From Osmia lignaria lignaria (lineage: Eukaryota > Arthropoda > Insecta > Hymenoptera > Megachilidae): a DNA stretch of 64,000 bases. A program made the position numbers and the translations under genes. This document shows, one piece after another, positions 1 to 11,270 of this stretch. A model generated the notes under the pieces. The model searched no databases, had not been told where the DNA came from, and was given only the letters and a program-made list of their open reading frames with translations. The stretch lies in contig NW_027478167.1 in NCBI RefSeq assembly GCF_051020975.1, forward strand, positions 13,206,001 to 13,270,000, read 5' to 3'. Positions within the stretch are counted from its first letter, which is position 1; the number at the start of each line of letters is the position of its first letter.

Positions 1-70
1 GGAAACTTAATTCTCTACAAAAAAGGTCTCTTAACATTTTGCCATAGCTCGCTTCGTTTCCGAGATATTT

Positions 71-210
71 GCAGATTTATCCCAAGGGAAGGGGCCCGAG
101 GGACATATTTCGAGATACTTCTTCTTCTTGTTGTTCTTCTTCTGGACAGCTAAGCTGGAAGTGGCATTTGCAGCTCGCAATAGTGCAGAGTTATCTCAAA
201 GAAAGGGGCC
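71..210 (+). repeat. Internal 26-bp direct subrepeat pair, 114 bp apart
   Basis: Bases 71-96 and 185-210 are related copies of a unit that starts GCAGA and ends AAGGGGCC. They match at 22 of 26 positions here, and at 23 of 26 in monomers where the left copy reads TTATCTC instead of TTATCCC. An AGCTCGC heptamer precedes both copies (46-52 and 172-178), at 25 and 13 bp from GCAG, so an indel of about 12 bp separates the two extended arms. This suggests, but does not prove, that the 322-bp monomer grew from a shorter ancestral unit by internal duplication. Confidence 0.7.
119..143 (+). repeat. TTC/TTG trinucleotide tract inside every monomer (first copy)
   Basis: A pyrimidine-rich run of TTC and TTG triplets lies about 119-143 bases into each monomer. 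It is the main site of length variation: all nine 3-bp losses in full-frame 319-bp monomers remove one triplet here. It also lies in the breakpoint interval of three mosaic monomers (17389, 39580, 55684). Replication slippage on a short trinucleotide run explains the length changes. Confidence 0.85.
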
Positions 211-3200
211 ACGGTGTTTCTGTATCTCTATTATGTTGGTGCGGCTTCGGAACTTTTAAATATCTTGATATATCTCGAGAACTACGCATCTGATCAAAAA
301 ATATCATAGAACATAAAAAGTAGGAAACTTAATTCTCTACAAAAAAGGTCTCTTAACATTTTGCCATAGCTCGCTTCGTTTCCGAGATATTTGCAGATTT
401 ATCCCAAGGGAAGGGGCCTGAGGGACATATTTCGAGATATTTCTTCTTCTTGTTGTTCTTCTTCTGGACAGCTAAGCTGGAAGTGGCATTTGCAGCTCGC
501 AATAGTGCAGAGTTATCTCAAAGAAAGGGGCCACGGTGTTTCTGTATCTCTATTATGTTGGTGCGGCTTCGGAACTTTTAAATATCTTGATATATCTCGA
601 GAACTACGCATCTGATCAAAAAATATCATAGAACATAAAAAGTAGGAAACTTAATTCTCTACAAAAAAGGTCTCTTAACATTTTGCCATAGCTCGCTTCG
701 TTTCCGAGATATTTGCAGATTTATCCCAAGGGAAGGGGCCTGAGGGACATATTTCGAGATATTTCTTCTTCTTGTTGTTCTTCTTCTGGACAGCTAAGCT
801 GGAAGTGGCATTTGCAGCTCGCAATAGTGCAGAGTTATCTCAAAGAAAGGGGCCACGGTGTTTCTGTATCTCTATTATGTTGGTGCGGCTTCGGAACTTT
901 TAAATATCTTGATATATCTCGAGAACTACGCATCTGATCAAAAAATATCATAGAACATAAAAAGTAGGAAACCTAATTCTCTACAAAAAAGGTCTCATAA
1001 TATTTTGCCATTGCTCGCTTCGTTTCCGAGATATTTGCAGATTTATCTCAAGGGAAGGGTCCTGACGGACATATTTCGAGATATTTCTTCTTCTTGTTGT
1101 TCTTCTTCTGCACAGCTAAGCTGGAAGTGGCATTTGCAGCTCGCAATAGTGCAGAGTTATCTCAAAGAAAGGGGCCACGGTGTTTCTGTATCTCTATTAT
1201 GCTGGTGCGGCTTCGGAACTTTTAAATATCTTGATATATCTCGAGAACTACGCATCTGATCAAAAAATATCATAGAACATAAAAAGTAGGAAACTTAATT
1301 CTCTACAAAAAAGGTCTCTTAACATTTTGCCATAGCTCGCTTCGTTTCCGAGATATTTGCAGATTTATCCCAAGGGAAGGGGCCTGACGGACATATTTCG
1401 AGATATTTCTTCTTCTTGTTGTTCTTCTTCTGCACAGCTAAGCTGGAAGTGGCATTTGCAGCTCGCAATAGTGCAGAGTTATCTCAAAGAAAGGGGCCAC
1501 GGTGTTTCTGTATCTCTATTATGTTGGTGCGGCTTCGGAACTTTTAAATATCTTGATATATCTCGAGAACTACGCATCTGATCAAAAAATATCATAGAAC
1601 ATAAAAAGTAGGAAACTTAATTCTCTACAAAAAAGGTCTCTTAACATTTTGCCATAGCTCGCTTCGTTTCCGAGATATTTGCAGATATATCTCAAGGGAA
1701 GGGGCCTGACGGACATATTTCGAGATATTTCTTCTTCTTGTTGTTCTTCTTCTGCACAGCAAAACTGGAAGTGGCATTTCCAGCTCGTAATAGTGCAGAG
1801 TTATCTCAAAGAAAGGGGCCACGGTGTTTCTGTATCTCTATTATGTTGGTGCGGCTTCGGAACTTTTAAATATCTTGATATATCTCAAGAACTACGCATC
1901 TGATCAAAAAATATCATAGAACATAAAAAGTAGGAAACTTAATTCTCTACAAAAAAGGTCTCATAATATTTTGCCATTGCTCGCTCCGTTTCCGAGATAT
2001 TTGCAGATTTATCTCAAGGGAAGCGTCCTGACGGACATATTTCGAGATATTTCTTGTTCTTGTTGTTCTTCTTCTGCACAGCTAAGCTGGAAGTGGCATT
2101 TGCAGCTCGCAATAGTGCAGAGTTATCTCAAAGAAAGGGGCCACGGTGTTTCTGTATCTCTATTATGTTGGTGCGGCTTCGGAACTTTTAAATATCTTGA
2201 TATATCTCGAGAACTACGCATCTGATCAAAAAATATCATAGAACATAAAAAGTAGGAAACTTAATTCTCTACAAAAAAGGTCTCTTAACATTTTGCCATA
2301 GCTCGCTTCGTTTCCGAGATATTTGCAGATTTATCCCAAGGGAAGGGGCCCGAGGGACATATTTCGAGATACTTCTTCTTCTTGTTGTTCTTCTTCTGGA
2401 CAGCTAAGCTGGAAGTGGCATTTGCAGCTCGCAATAGTGCAGAGTTATCTCAAAGAAAGGGGCCACGGTGTTTCTGTATCTCTATTATGTTGGTGCGGCT
2501 TCGGAACTTTTAAATATCTTGATATATCTCGAGAACTACGCATCTGATCAAAAAATATCATAGAACATAAAAAGTAGGAAACTTAATTCTCTACAAAAAA
2601 GGTCTCTTAACATTTTGCCATAGCTCGCTTCGTTTCCGAGATATTTGCAGATTTATCCCAAGGGAAGGGGCCTGAGGGACATATTTCGAGATATTTCTTC
2701 TTCTTGTTGTTCTTCTTCTGGACAGCTAAGCTGGAAGTGGCATTTGCAGCTCGCAATAGTGCAGAGTTATCTCAAAGAAAGGGGCCACGGTGTTTCTGTA
2801 TCTCTATTATGTTGGTGCGGCTTCGGAACTTTTAAATATCTTGATATATCTCGAGAACTACGCATCTGATCAAAAAATATCATAGAACATAAAAAGTAGG
2901 AAACCTAATTCTCTACAAAAAAGGTCTCATAATATTTTGCCATTGCTCGCTTCGTTTCCGAGATATTTGCAGATTTATCTCAAGGGAAGGGTCCTGACGG
3001 ACATATTTCGAGATATTTCTTCTTCTTGTTGTTCTTCTTCTGCACAGCTAAGCTGGAAGTGGCATTTGCAGCTCGCAATAGTGCAGAGTTATCTCAAAGA
3101 AAGGGGCCACGGTGTTTCTGTATCTCTATTATGCTGGTGCGGCTTCGGAACTTTTAAATATCTTGATATATCTCGAGAACTACGCATCTGATCAAAAAAT

Positions 3201-3542
3201 ATCATAGAACATAAAAAGTAGGAAACTTAATTCTCTACAAAAAAGGTCTCTTAACATTTTGCCATAGCTCGCTTCGTTTCCGAGATATTTGCAGATTTAT
3301 CCCAAGGGAAGGGGCCTGACGGACATATTTCGAGATATTTCTTCTTCTTGTTGTTCTTCTTCTGCACAGCTAAGCTGGAAGTGGCATTTGCAGCTCGCAA
3401 TAGTGCAGAGTTATCTCAAAGAAAGGGGCCACGGTGTGTCTGTATCTCTATTATGTTGGTGCGGCTTCGGAACTTTTAAATATCTTGATATATCTCGAGA
3501 ACTACGCATCTGATCAAAAAATATCATAGAACATAAAAAGTA

Positions 3543-6500
3543 GGAAACTTAATTCTCTACAAAAAAGGTCTCTTAACATTTTGCCATAGCTCGCTTCGTT
3601 TCCGAGATATTTGCAGATATATCTCAAGGGAAGGGGCCTGACGGACATATTTCGAGATATTTCTTCTTCTTGTTGTTCTTCTTCTGCACAGCAAAACTGG
3701 AAGTGGCATTTCCAGCTCGTAATAGTGCAGAGTTATCTCAAAGAAAGGGGCCACGGTGTTTCTGTATCTCTATTATGTTGGTGCGGCTTCGGAACTTTTA
3801 AATATCTTGATATATATCGAGAACTACGCATCTGATCAAAAAATATCATAGAACATAAAAAGTAGGAAACTTAATTCTCTACAAAAAAGGTCTCTTAACA
3901 TTTTGCCGTAGCTCGCTTCGTTTCCGAGATATTTGCAGATTTATCCCAAGGGAAGGGGCCTGACGGACATATTTCGAGATATTTCTTCTTCTTGTTGTTC
4001 TTCTTCTGCACAGCTAAGCTGGAAGTGGCATTTGCAGCTCGCAATAGTGCAGAGTTATCTCAAAGAAAGGGGCCACGGTGTTTCTGTATCGCTATTATGT
4101 TGGTGCGGCTTCGGAACTTTTAAATATCTTGATATATCTCGAGAACTACGCATCTGATCAAAAAATATCATAGAACATAAAAAGTAGGAAACCTAATTCT
4201 CTACAAAAAAGGTCTCTTAACATTTTGCCATAGCTCGCTTCGTTTCCGAGATATTTGCAGATTTATCCCAAGGGAAGGGGCCTGACGGACATATTTCGAG
4301 ATATTTCTTCTTCTTGTTGTTCTTCTTCTGCAGAGCTAAGCTGGAAGTGGCATTTGCAGCTCGCAATAGTGCAGAGTTATCTCAAGGAAAGGGGCCACGG
4401 TGTTTCTGTATCTCTATTATGCTGGTGCGGCTTCGGAACTTTTAAATATCTTGATATATCTCGAGAACTACGCATCTGATCAAAAAATATCATAGAACAT
4501 AAAAAGTAGGAAACTTAGTTCTCTACAAAAAAGGTCTCTTAACATTTTGCCATAGCTCGCTTCGTTTCCGAGATATTTGCAGATTTATCCCAAGGGAAGG
4601 GGCCTGACGGACATATTTCGAGATATTTCTTCTTCTTGTTGTTCTTCTTCTGCACAGCTAAGCTGGAAGTGGCATTTGCAGCTCGCAATAGTGCAGAGTT
4701 ATCTCAAAGAAAGGGGCCACGGTGTTTCTGTATCTCTATTATGTTGGTGCGGCTTCGGAACTTTTAAATATCTTGATATATCTCGAGAACTACGCATCTG
4801 ATCAAAAAATATCATAGAACATAAAAAGTAGGAAACTTAATTCTCTACAAAAAAGGTCTCTTAACATTTTGCCATAGCTCGCTTCGTTTCCGAGATATTT
4901 GCAGATATATCTCAAGGGAAGGGGCCTGACGGACATATTTCGAGATATTTCTTCTTCTTGTTGTTCTTCTTCTGCACAGCAAAACTGGAAGTGGCATTTC
5001 CAGCTCGTAATAGTGCAGAGTTATCTCAAAGAAAGGGGCCACGGTGTTTCTGTATCTCTATTATGTTGGTGCGGCTTCGGAACTTTTAAATATCTTGATA
5101 TATCTCGAGAACTACGCATCTGATCAAAAAATATCATAGAACATAAAAAGTAGGAAACTTAATTCTCTACAAAAAAGGTCTCTTAACATTTTGCCGTAGC
5201 TCGCTTCGTTTCCGAGATATTTGCAGATTTATCCCAAGGGAAGGGGCCTGACGGACATATTTCGAGATATTTCTTCTTCTTGTTGTTCTTCCTCTGCACA
5301 GCTAAGCTGGAAGTGGCATTTGCAGCTCGCAATAGTGCAGAGTTATCTCAAAGAAAGGGGCCACGGTGTTTCTGTATCTCTATTATGTTGGTGCGGCTTC
5401 GGAACTTTTAAATATCTTGATATATCGCGAGGACTACGCATCTGATCAAAAAATATCATAGAACATAAAAAGTAGGAAACTTAATTCTCTACAAAAAAGG
5501 TCTCTTAACATTTTGCCATAGCTCGCTTCGTTTCCGAGATATTTGCAGATATATCTCAAGGGAAGGGGCCTGACGGACATATTTCGAGATATTTCTTCTT
5601 CTTGTTGTTCTTCTTCTGCACAGCAAAACTGGAAGTGGCATTTCCAGCTCGTAATAGTGCAGAGTTATCTCAAAGAAAGGGGCCACGGTGTTTCTGTATC
5701 TCTATTATGTTGGTGCGGCTTCGGAACTTTTAAATATCTTGATATATCTCGAGAACTACGCATCTGCTCAAAAAATATCATAGAACGTAAAAAGTAGGAA
5801 ACTTAATTCTCTACAAAAAAGGTCTCTTAACATTTTGCCATAGCTCGCTTCGTTTCCGAGATATTTGCAGATATATCTCAAGGGAAGGGGCCTGACGGAC
5901 ATATTTCGAGATATTTCTTCTTCTTGTTGTTCTTCTTCTGCACAGCAAAACTGGAAGTGGCATTTCCAGCTCGTAATAGTGCAGAGTTATCTCAAAGAAA
6001 GGGGCCACGGTGTTTCTGTATCTCTATTATGTTGGTGCGGCTTCGGAACTTTTAAATATCTTGATATATATCGAGAACTACGCATCTGATCAAAAAATAT
6101 CATAGAACATAAAAAGTAGGAAACTTAATTCTCTACAAAAAAGGTCTCTTAACATTTTGCCGTAGCTCGCTTCGTTTCCGAGATATTTGCAGATTTATCC
6201 CAAGGGAAGGGGCCTGACGGACATATTTCGAGATATTTCTTCTTCTTGTTGTTCTTCTTCTGCACAGCTAAGCTGGAAGTGGCATTTGCAGCTCGCAATA
6301 GTGCAGAGTTATCTCAAAGAAAGGGGCCACGGTGTTTCTGTATCGCTATTATGTTGGTGCGGCTTCGGAACTTTTAAATATCTTGATATATCTCGAGAAC
6401 TACGCATCTGATCAAAAAATATCATAGAACATAAAAAGTAGGAAACCTAATTCTCTACAAAAAAGGTCTCTTAACATTTTGCCATAGCTCGCTTCGTTTC

Positions 6501-7084
6501 CGAGATATTTGCAGATTTATCCCAAGGGAAGGGGCCTGACGGACATATTTCGAGATATTTCTTCTTCTTGTTGTTCTTCTTCTGCAGAGCTAAGCTGGAA
6601 GTGGCATTTGCAGCTCGCAATAGTGCAGAGTTATCTCAAGGAAAGGGGCCACGGTGTTTCTGTATCTCTATTATGCTGGTGCGGCTTCGGAACTTTTAAA
6701 TATCTTGATATATCTCGAGAACTACGCATCTGATCAAAAAATATCATAGAACATAAAAAGTAGGAAACTTAGTTCTCTACAAAAAAGGTCTCTTAACATT
6801 TTGCCATAGCTCGCTTCGTTTCCGAGATATTTGCAGATTTATCCCAAGGGAAGGGGCCTGACGGACATATTTCGAGATATTTCTTCTTCTTGTTGTTCTT
6901 CTTCTGCACAGCTAAGCTGGAAGTGGCATTTGCAGCTCGCAATAGTGCAGAGTTATCTCAAAGAAAGGGGCCACGGTGTTTCTGTATCTCTATTATGTTG
7001 GTGCGGCTTCGGAACTTTTAAATATCTTGATATATCTCGAGAACTACGCATCTGATCAAAAAATATCATAGAACATAAAAAGTA
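3543..7084 (+). repeat. Second heptamer copy pair, 2,254-bp offset
   Basis: The monomers at 3543, 3865, 4187 and 4509 recur at 5797, 6119, 6441 and 6763, all displaced by 2,254 bp. Private markers travel together: TATATATCGAG in the E-type copy (near 3809 and 6063), TATCGCTATT (near 4089 and 6343), CTGCAGAGC with CTCAAGGAAAGG in the next monomer, and CTTAGTTCTC (near 4516 and 6770). The correspondence breaks inside the monomer at 7085. Confidence 0.8.
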
Positions 7085-8372
7085 GGAAACTTAATTCTCT
7101 ACAAAAAAGGTCTCTTAACATTTTGCCATAGCTCGCTTCGTTTCCGAGATATTTGCAGATATATCCCAAGGGAAGGGGCCTGACGGACATATTTCGAGAT
7201 ATTTCTTCTTCTTGTTGTTCTTCCTCTGCACAGCTAAGCTGGAAGTGGCATTTGCAGCTCGCAATAGTGCCGAGTTATCTCAAAGAAAGGGGCCACGGTG
7301 TTTCTGTATCTCTATTATGTTGGTGCGGCTTCGGAACTTTTAAATATCTTGATATATCGCGAGGACTACGCATCTGATCAAAAAATATCATAGAACATAA
7401 AAAGTAGGAAACTTAATTCTCTACAAAAAAGGTCTCTTAACATTTTGCCATAGCTCGCTTCGTTTCCGAGATATTTGCAGATATATCTCAAGGGAAGGGG
7501 CCTGACGGACATATTTCGAGATATTTCTTCTTCTTGTTGTTCTTCTTCTGCACAGCAAAACTGGAAGTGGCATTTCCAGCTCGTAATAGTGCAGAGTTAT
7601 CTCAAAGAAAGGGGCCACGGTGTTTCTGTATCTCTATTATGTTGGTGCGGCTTCGGAACTTTTAAATATCTTGATATATCTCGAGAACTACGCATCTGCT
7701 CAAAAAATATCATAGAACGTAAAAAGTAGGAAACTTAATTCTCTACAAAAAAGGTCTCTTAACATTTTGCCGTAGCTCGCTTCGCTTCCGAGATATTTGC
7801 AGATTTATCCCAAGGGAAGGGGCCTGACGGACATATTTCGAGATATTTCTTCTTCTTGTTGTTCTTCCTCTGCACAGCTAAGCTGGAAGTGGCATTTGCA
7901 GCTCGCAATAGTGCAGAGTTATCTCAAAGAAAGGGGCCACGGTGTTTCTGTATCTCTATTATGTTGGTGCGGCTTCGGAACTTTTAAATATCTTGATATA
8001 TCGCGAGGACTACGCATCTGATCAAAAAATATCATAGAACATAAAAAGTAGGAAACTTAATTCTCTACAAAAAAGGTCTCTTAACATTTTGCCATAGCTC
8101 GCTTCGTTTCCGAGATATTTGCAGATATATCTCAAGGGAAGGGGCCTGACGGACATATTTCGAGATATTTCTTCTTCTTGTTGTTCTTCTTCTGCACAGC
8201 AAAACTGGAAGTGGCATTTCCAGCTCGTAATAGTGCAGAGTTATCTCAAAGAAAGGGGCCACGGTGTTTCTGTATCTCTATTATGTTGGTGCGGCTTCGG
8301 AACTTTTAAATATCTTGATATATCTCGAGAACTACGCATCTGCTCAAAAAATATCATAGAACGTAAAAAGTA
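5153..8372 (+). repeat. Dimeric repeat (644 bp) in three copies
   Basis: A D-type monomer with TCCTCTGC and TATATCGCGAGG is followed by an E-type monomer with CATCTGCTC and GAACGTAAAAAG. This pair occurs at 5153-5796, 7085-7728 and 7729-8372, the last two in tandem. The D-type unit recurs once more at 8373 without its partner. The first D unit of the tandem pair (7085) is a mosaic. Confidence 0.8.
7085..7406 (+). repeat. Mosaic monomer, E-type left end with D-type right part
   Basis: The left end has CATAGCTC and CAGATATAT, as in E-type neighbours. From 7166 on it has CCCAAGGG, TCCTCTGC and TATATCGCGAGG, as in the D-type monomer at 5153. If it is a recombinant, the switch lies between about 7161 and 7166. 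Only two left markers support this, so one or two point changes remain possible. Confidence 0.55.
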
Positions 8373-11270
8373 GGAAACTTAATTCTCTACAAAAAAGGTC
8401 TCTTAACATTTTGCCGTAGCTCGCTTCGCTTCCGAGATATTTGCAGATTTATCCCAAGGGAAGGGGCCTGACGGACATATTTCGAGATATTTCTTCTTCT
8501 TGTTGTTCTTCTTCTGCACAGCTAAGCTGGAAGTGGCATTTGCAGCTCGCAATAGTGCAGAGTTATCTCAAAGAAAGGGGCCACGGTGTTTCTGTATCTC
8601 TATTATGTTGGTGCGGCTTCGGAACTTTTAAATATCTTGATATATCTCGAGGACTACGCATCTGATCAAAAAATATCATAGAACATAAAAAGTAGCAAAC
8701 TTAATTCTCTACAAAAAAGGTCTCTTAACATTTTGCCGTAGCTCGCTTCGTTTTCGAGATATTTGCAGATTTATCCCAAGGGAAGGGGCCTGAGGGACAT
8801 ATTTCGAGATATTTCTTCTTCTTGTTGTTCTTCTTCTGGACAGCTAAGCTGGAAGTGGCATTTGCAGCTCGCAATAGTGCAGAGTTATCTCAAAGAAAGG
8901 GGCCACGGTGTTTCTGTATCGCTATTATGTTGGTGCGGCTTCGGAACTTTTAAATATCTTGATATATCTCGAGAACTACGCATCTGATCAAAAAATATCA
9001 TAGAACATAAAAAATAGGAAACTTAATTCTCTACAAAAAAGGTCTGTTAACATTTTGCCATAGCTCGCTTCGTTTCCGAGATATTTGCAGATTTATCTCA
9101 AGGGAAGGGGCCTAACCGACATATTTCGAGATATTTCTTCTTCTTGTTGTTCTTCTTCTGCACAGCTAAACTGGAAGTGGCATTTCCAGCTCGCAATAGT
9201 GCAGAGTTATCTCAAAGAAAGGGGCCACGGTGTTTCTGTATCTCTATTATGTTGGTGCGGCTTCGGAACTTTTAAATATCTTGATATATCTCGAGAACTA
9301 CGCATCTGATCAAAAAATATCATAGAACATAAAAAGTAGGAAACTTAATTCTCTACAAAAAAGGTCTCTTAACATTTTGCCATAGCTCGCTTCGTTTCCG
9401 AGATATTTGCAGATTTATCCCAAGGGAAGGGGCCTGAGGGACATATTTCGAGATATTTCTTCTTCTTGTTGTTCTTCTTCTGGACAGCTAAGCTGGAAGT
9501 GGCATTTGCAGCTCGCAATAGTGCAGAGTTATCTCAAAGAAAGGGGCCACGGTGTTTCTGTATCTCTATTATGTTGGTGCGGCTTCGGAACTTTTAAATA
9601 TCTTGATATATCTCGAGAACTACGCATCTAATCAAAAAATATCATAGAACATAAAAAGTAGGAAACTTAATTCTCTACATAAAAGGTCTCTTAACATTTT
9701 GCCATAGCTCGCTTCGTTTCCGAGATATTTGCAGATTTATCCCAAGGGAAGGGGCCTGAGGGACATATTTCGAGATATTTCTTCTTCTTGTTGTTCTTCT
9801 TCTGGACAGCTAAGCTGGAAGTGGCATTTGCAGCTCGCAATAGTGCAGAGTTATCTCAAAGAAAGGGGCCACGGTGTTTCTGTATCTCTATTATGCTGGT
9901 GCGGCTTCGGAACTTTTAAATATCTTGATATATCTCGAGAACTACGCATCTGATCAAAAAATATCACAGAACATAAAAAGTAGGAAACTTAATTCTCTAC
10001 AAAAAAGGTCTCTTAACATTTTGCCATAGCTCGCTTCGTTTCCGAGATATTTGCAGATTTATCCCAAGGGAAGGGGCCTGACGGACATATTTCGAGATAT
10101 TTCTTCTTCTTGTTGTTCTTCTTCTGCACAGCTAAGCTGGAAGTGGCATTTGCAGCTCGCAATAGTGCAGAGTTATCTCAAAGAAAGGGGCCACGGTGTT
10201 TCTGTATCTCTATTATGCTGGTGCGGCTTCGGAACTTTTAAATATCTTGATATATCTCGAGAACTACGCATCTGATCAAAAAATATCATAGAACATAAAA
10301 AGTAGGAAACTTAATTCTCTACAAAAAAGGTCTCTTAACATTTTGCCATAGCTCGCTTCGTTTCCGAGATATTTGCAGATTTATCTCAAGGGAAGGGGCC
10401 TGACGGACATATTTCGAGATATTTCGTCTTCTTGTTGTTCTTCTTCTGCACAGCTAAGCTGGAAGTGGCATTTGCAGCTCGCAATAGTGCAGAGTTATCT
10501 CAAAGAAAGGGGCCACGGTGTTTCTGTATCTCTATTATGTTGGTGCGGCTTCGGAACTTTTAAATATCTTGATATATCTCGAGAACTACGCATCTGATCA
10601 AAAAATATCATAGAACATAAAAAGTAGGAAACTTAATTCTCTACAAAAAAGGTCTCTTAACATTTTGCCATAGCTCGCTTCGTTTCCGAGATATTTGCAG
10701 ATTTATCCCAAGGGAAGGGGCCTGAGGGACATATTTCGAGATATTTCTTCTTCTTGTTGTTCTTCTTCTGGACAGCTAAGCTGGAAGTGGCATTTGCAGC
10801 TCGCAATAGTGCAGAGTTATCTCAAAGAAAGGGGCCACGGTGTTTCTGTATCTCTATTATGTTGGTGCGGCTTCGGAACTTTTAAATATCTTGATATATC
10901 TCAAGAACTACGCATCTGATCAAAAAATATCATAGAACATAAAAAGTAGGAAACTTAATTCTCTACAAAAAAGGTCTCATAATATTTTGCCATTGCTCGC
11001 TCCGTTTCCGAGATATTTGCAGATTTATCTCAAGGGAAGGGTCCTGACGGACATATTTCGAGATATTTCTTGTTCTTGTTGTTCTTCTTCTGCACAGCTA
11101 AGCTGGAAGTGGCATTTGCAGCTCGCAATAGTGCAGAGTTATCTCAAAGAAAGGGGCCACGGTGTTTCTGTATCTCTATTATGTTGGTGCGGCTTCGGAA
11201 CTTTTAAATATCTTGATATATCTCGAGAACTACGCATCTGATCAAAAAATATCATAGAACATAAAAAGTA
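8373..11270 (+). repeat. Nine monomers without a clear higher-order period
   Basis: This stretch mixes B-type monomers (8695, 9339, 9661, 10627), D-types (8373, 9983), two TTATCTC monomers (9017, 10305) and an F-type copy (10949). No pair repeats in order over more than two monomers by eye. The 10949/11271 pair resembles the F-A junction at 1933/2255, apart from AAGCGTCC becoming AAGGGTCC. Nothing other than satellite sequence is present. Confidence 0.75.

Larger units (their letters stand above)
1..322 (+). repeat. Reference monomer of the 322-bp satellite, with internal layout
   Basis: This first monomer shows the parts shared by all copies. In order: a GGAAAC box (1), an A6 tract before GGTCTC (about 19-30), AGCTCGC (46-52), CGAGATAT (61-68), a 26-bp subrepeat (71-96), a second CGAGATAT-like octamer (111-118, here ending in C), a TTC/TTG tract (119-143), a second AGCTCGC (172-178), the second subrepeat (185-210), an inverted octamer ATATCTCG (270-277) joined to CTCGAG, TGATCA (291-296) and an A6 tract (296-301). 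GC content by hand count is 129/322, about 40%. This copy belongs to the subtype with CCCGAGGG and GATACTT, which recurs at 2255, 11271, 12881, 14491, 16101 and 17711. Confidence 0.95.
1..3864 (+). repeat. Higher-order repeat: heptamer (2,254 bp) followed by a shortened copy
   Basis: Monomers 1-7 occur as subtypes A, B, B, C, D, E, F. At 2255 the order A, B, C, D, E begins again, so the first members repeat at 2,254 bp and the second copy lacks one B monomer. Markers: A has CCCGAGGG and GATACTT; B has GAGGGACAT with CTGGACAG; C has TCATAATATTTTGCCATTGC; D has TTATCCC with CTGCACAG; E has CAGCAAAACTGG and CAGCTCGTAA; F resembles C but has CTCCGTTTC and CTTGTTCTTG. The F-A junction recurs at 10949/11271. 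Confidence 0.8.

Noticed and set aside
50..70. CENP-B box near CTTCGTTTCCGAGATAT
   Set aside because: TTCG matches the start of the box, but the required internal A and the CGGG core are missing. Other TTCG sites in the monomer also fail.
69..293. Repeated + strand 74-aa reading frame as a gene family
   Set aside because: It begins at TTG in nearly all copies, lies wholly within the satellite monomer, is broken in about one of eight copies, and has no recognisable domain. The Ser/Cys run is just the TTC/TTG tract translated.
296..362. Phased A-tracts producing intrinsic bending
   Set aside because: A/T tract centres at about 298, 317, 343 and 360 are 17-27 bp apart and do not follow a 10.5-bp phase, so I do not claim curvature without a calculation.
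1625..1822. Minus strand frames of 65 codons, and of 103 codons at 44602-44913 and 46857-47168
   Set aside because: They are antisense readings of the same monomer, start at GTG or TTG, occur only in some subtypes, and the longer ones run across monomer junctions. No domain is visible.
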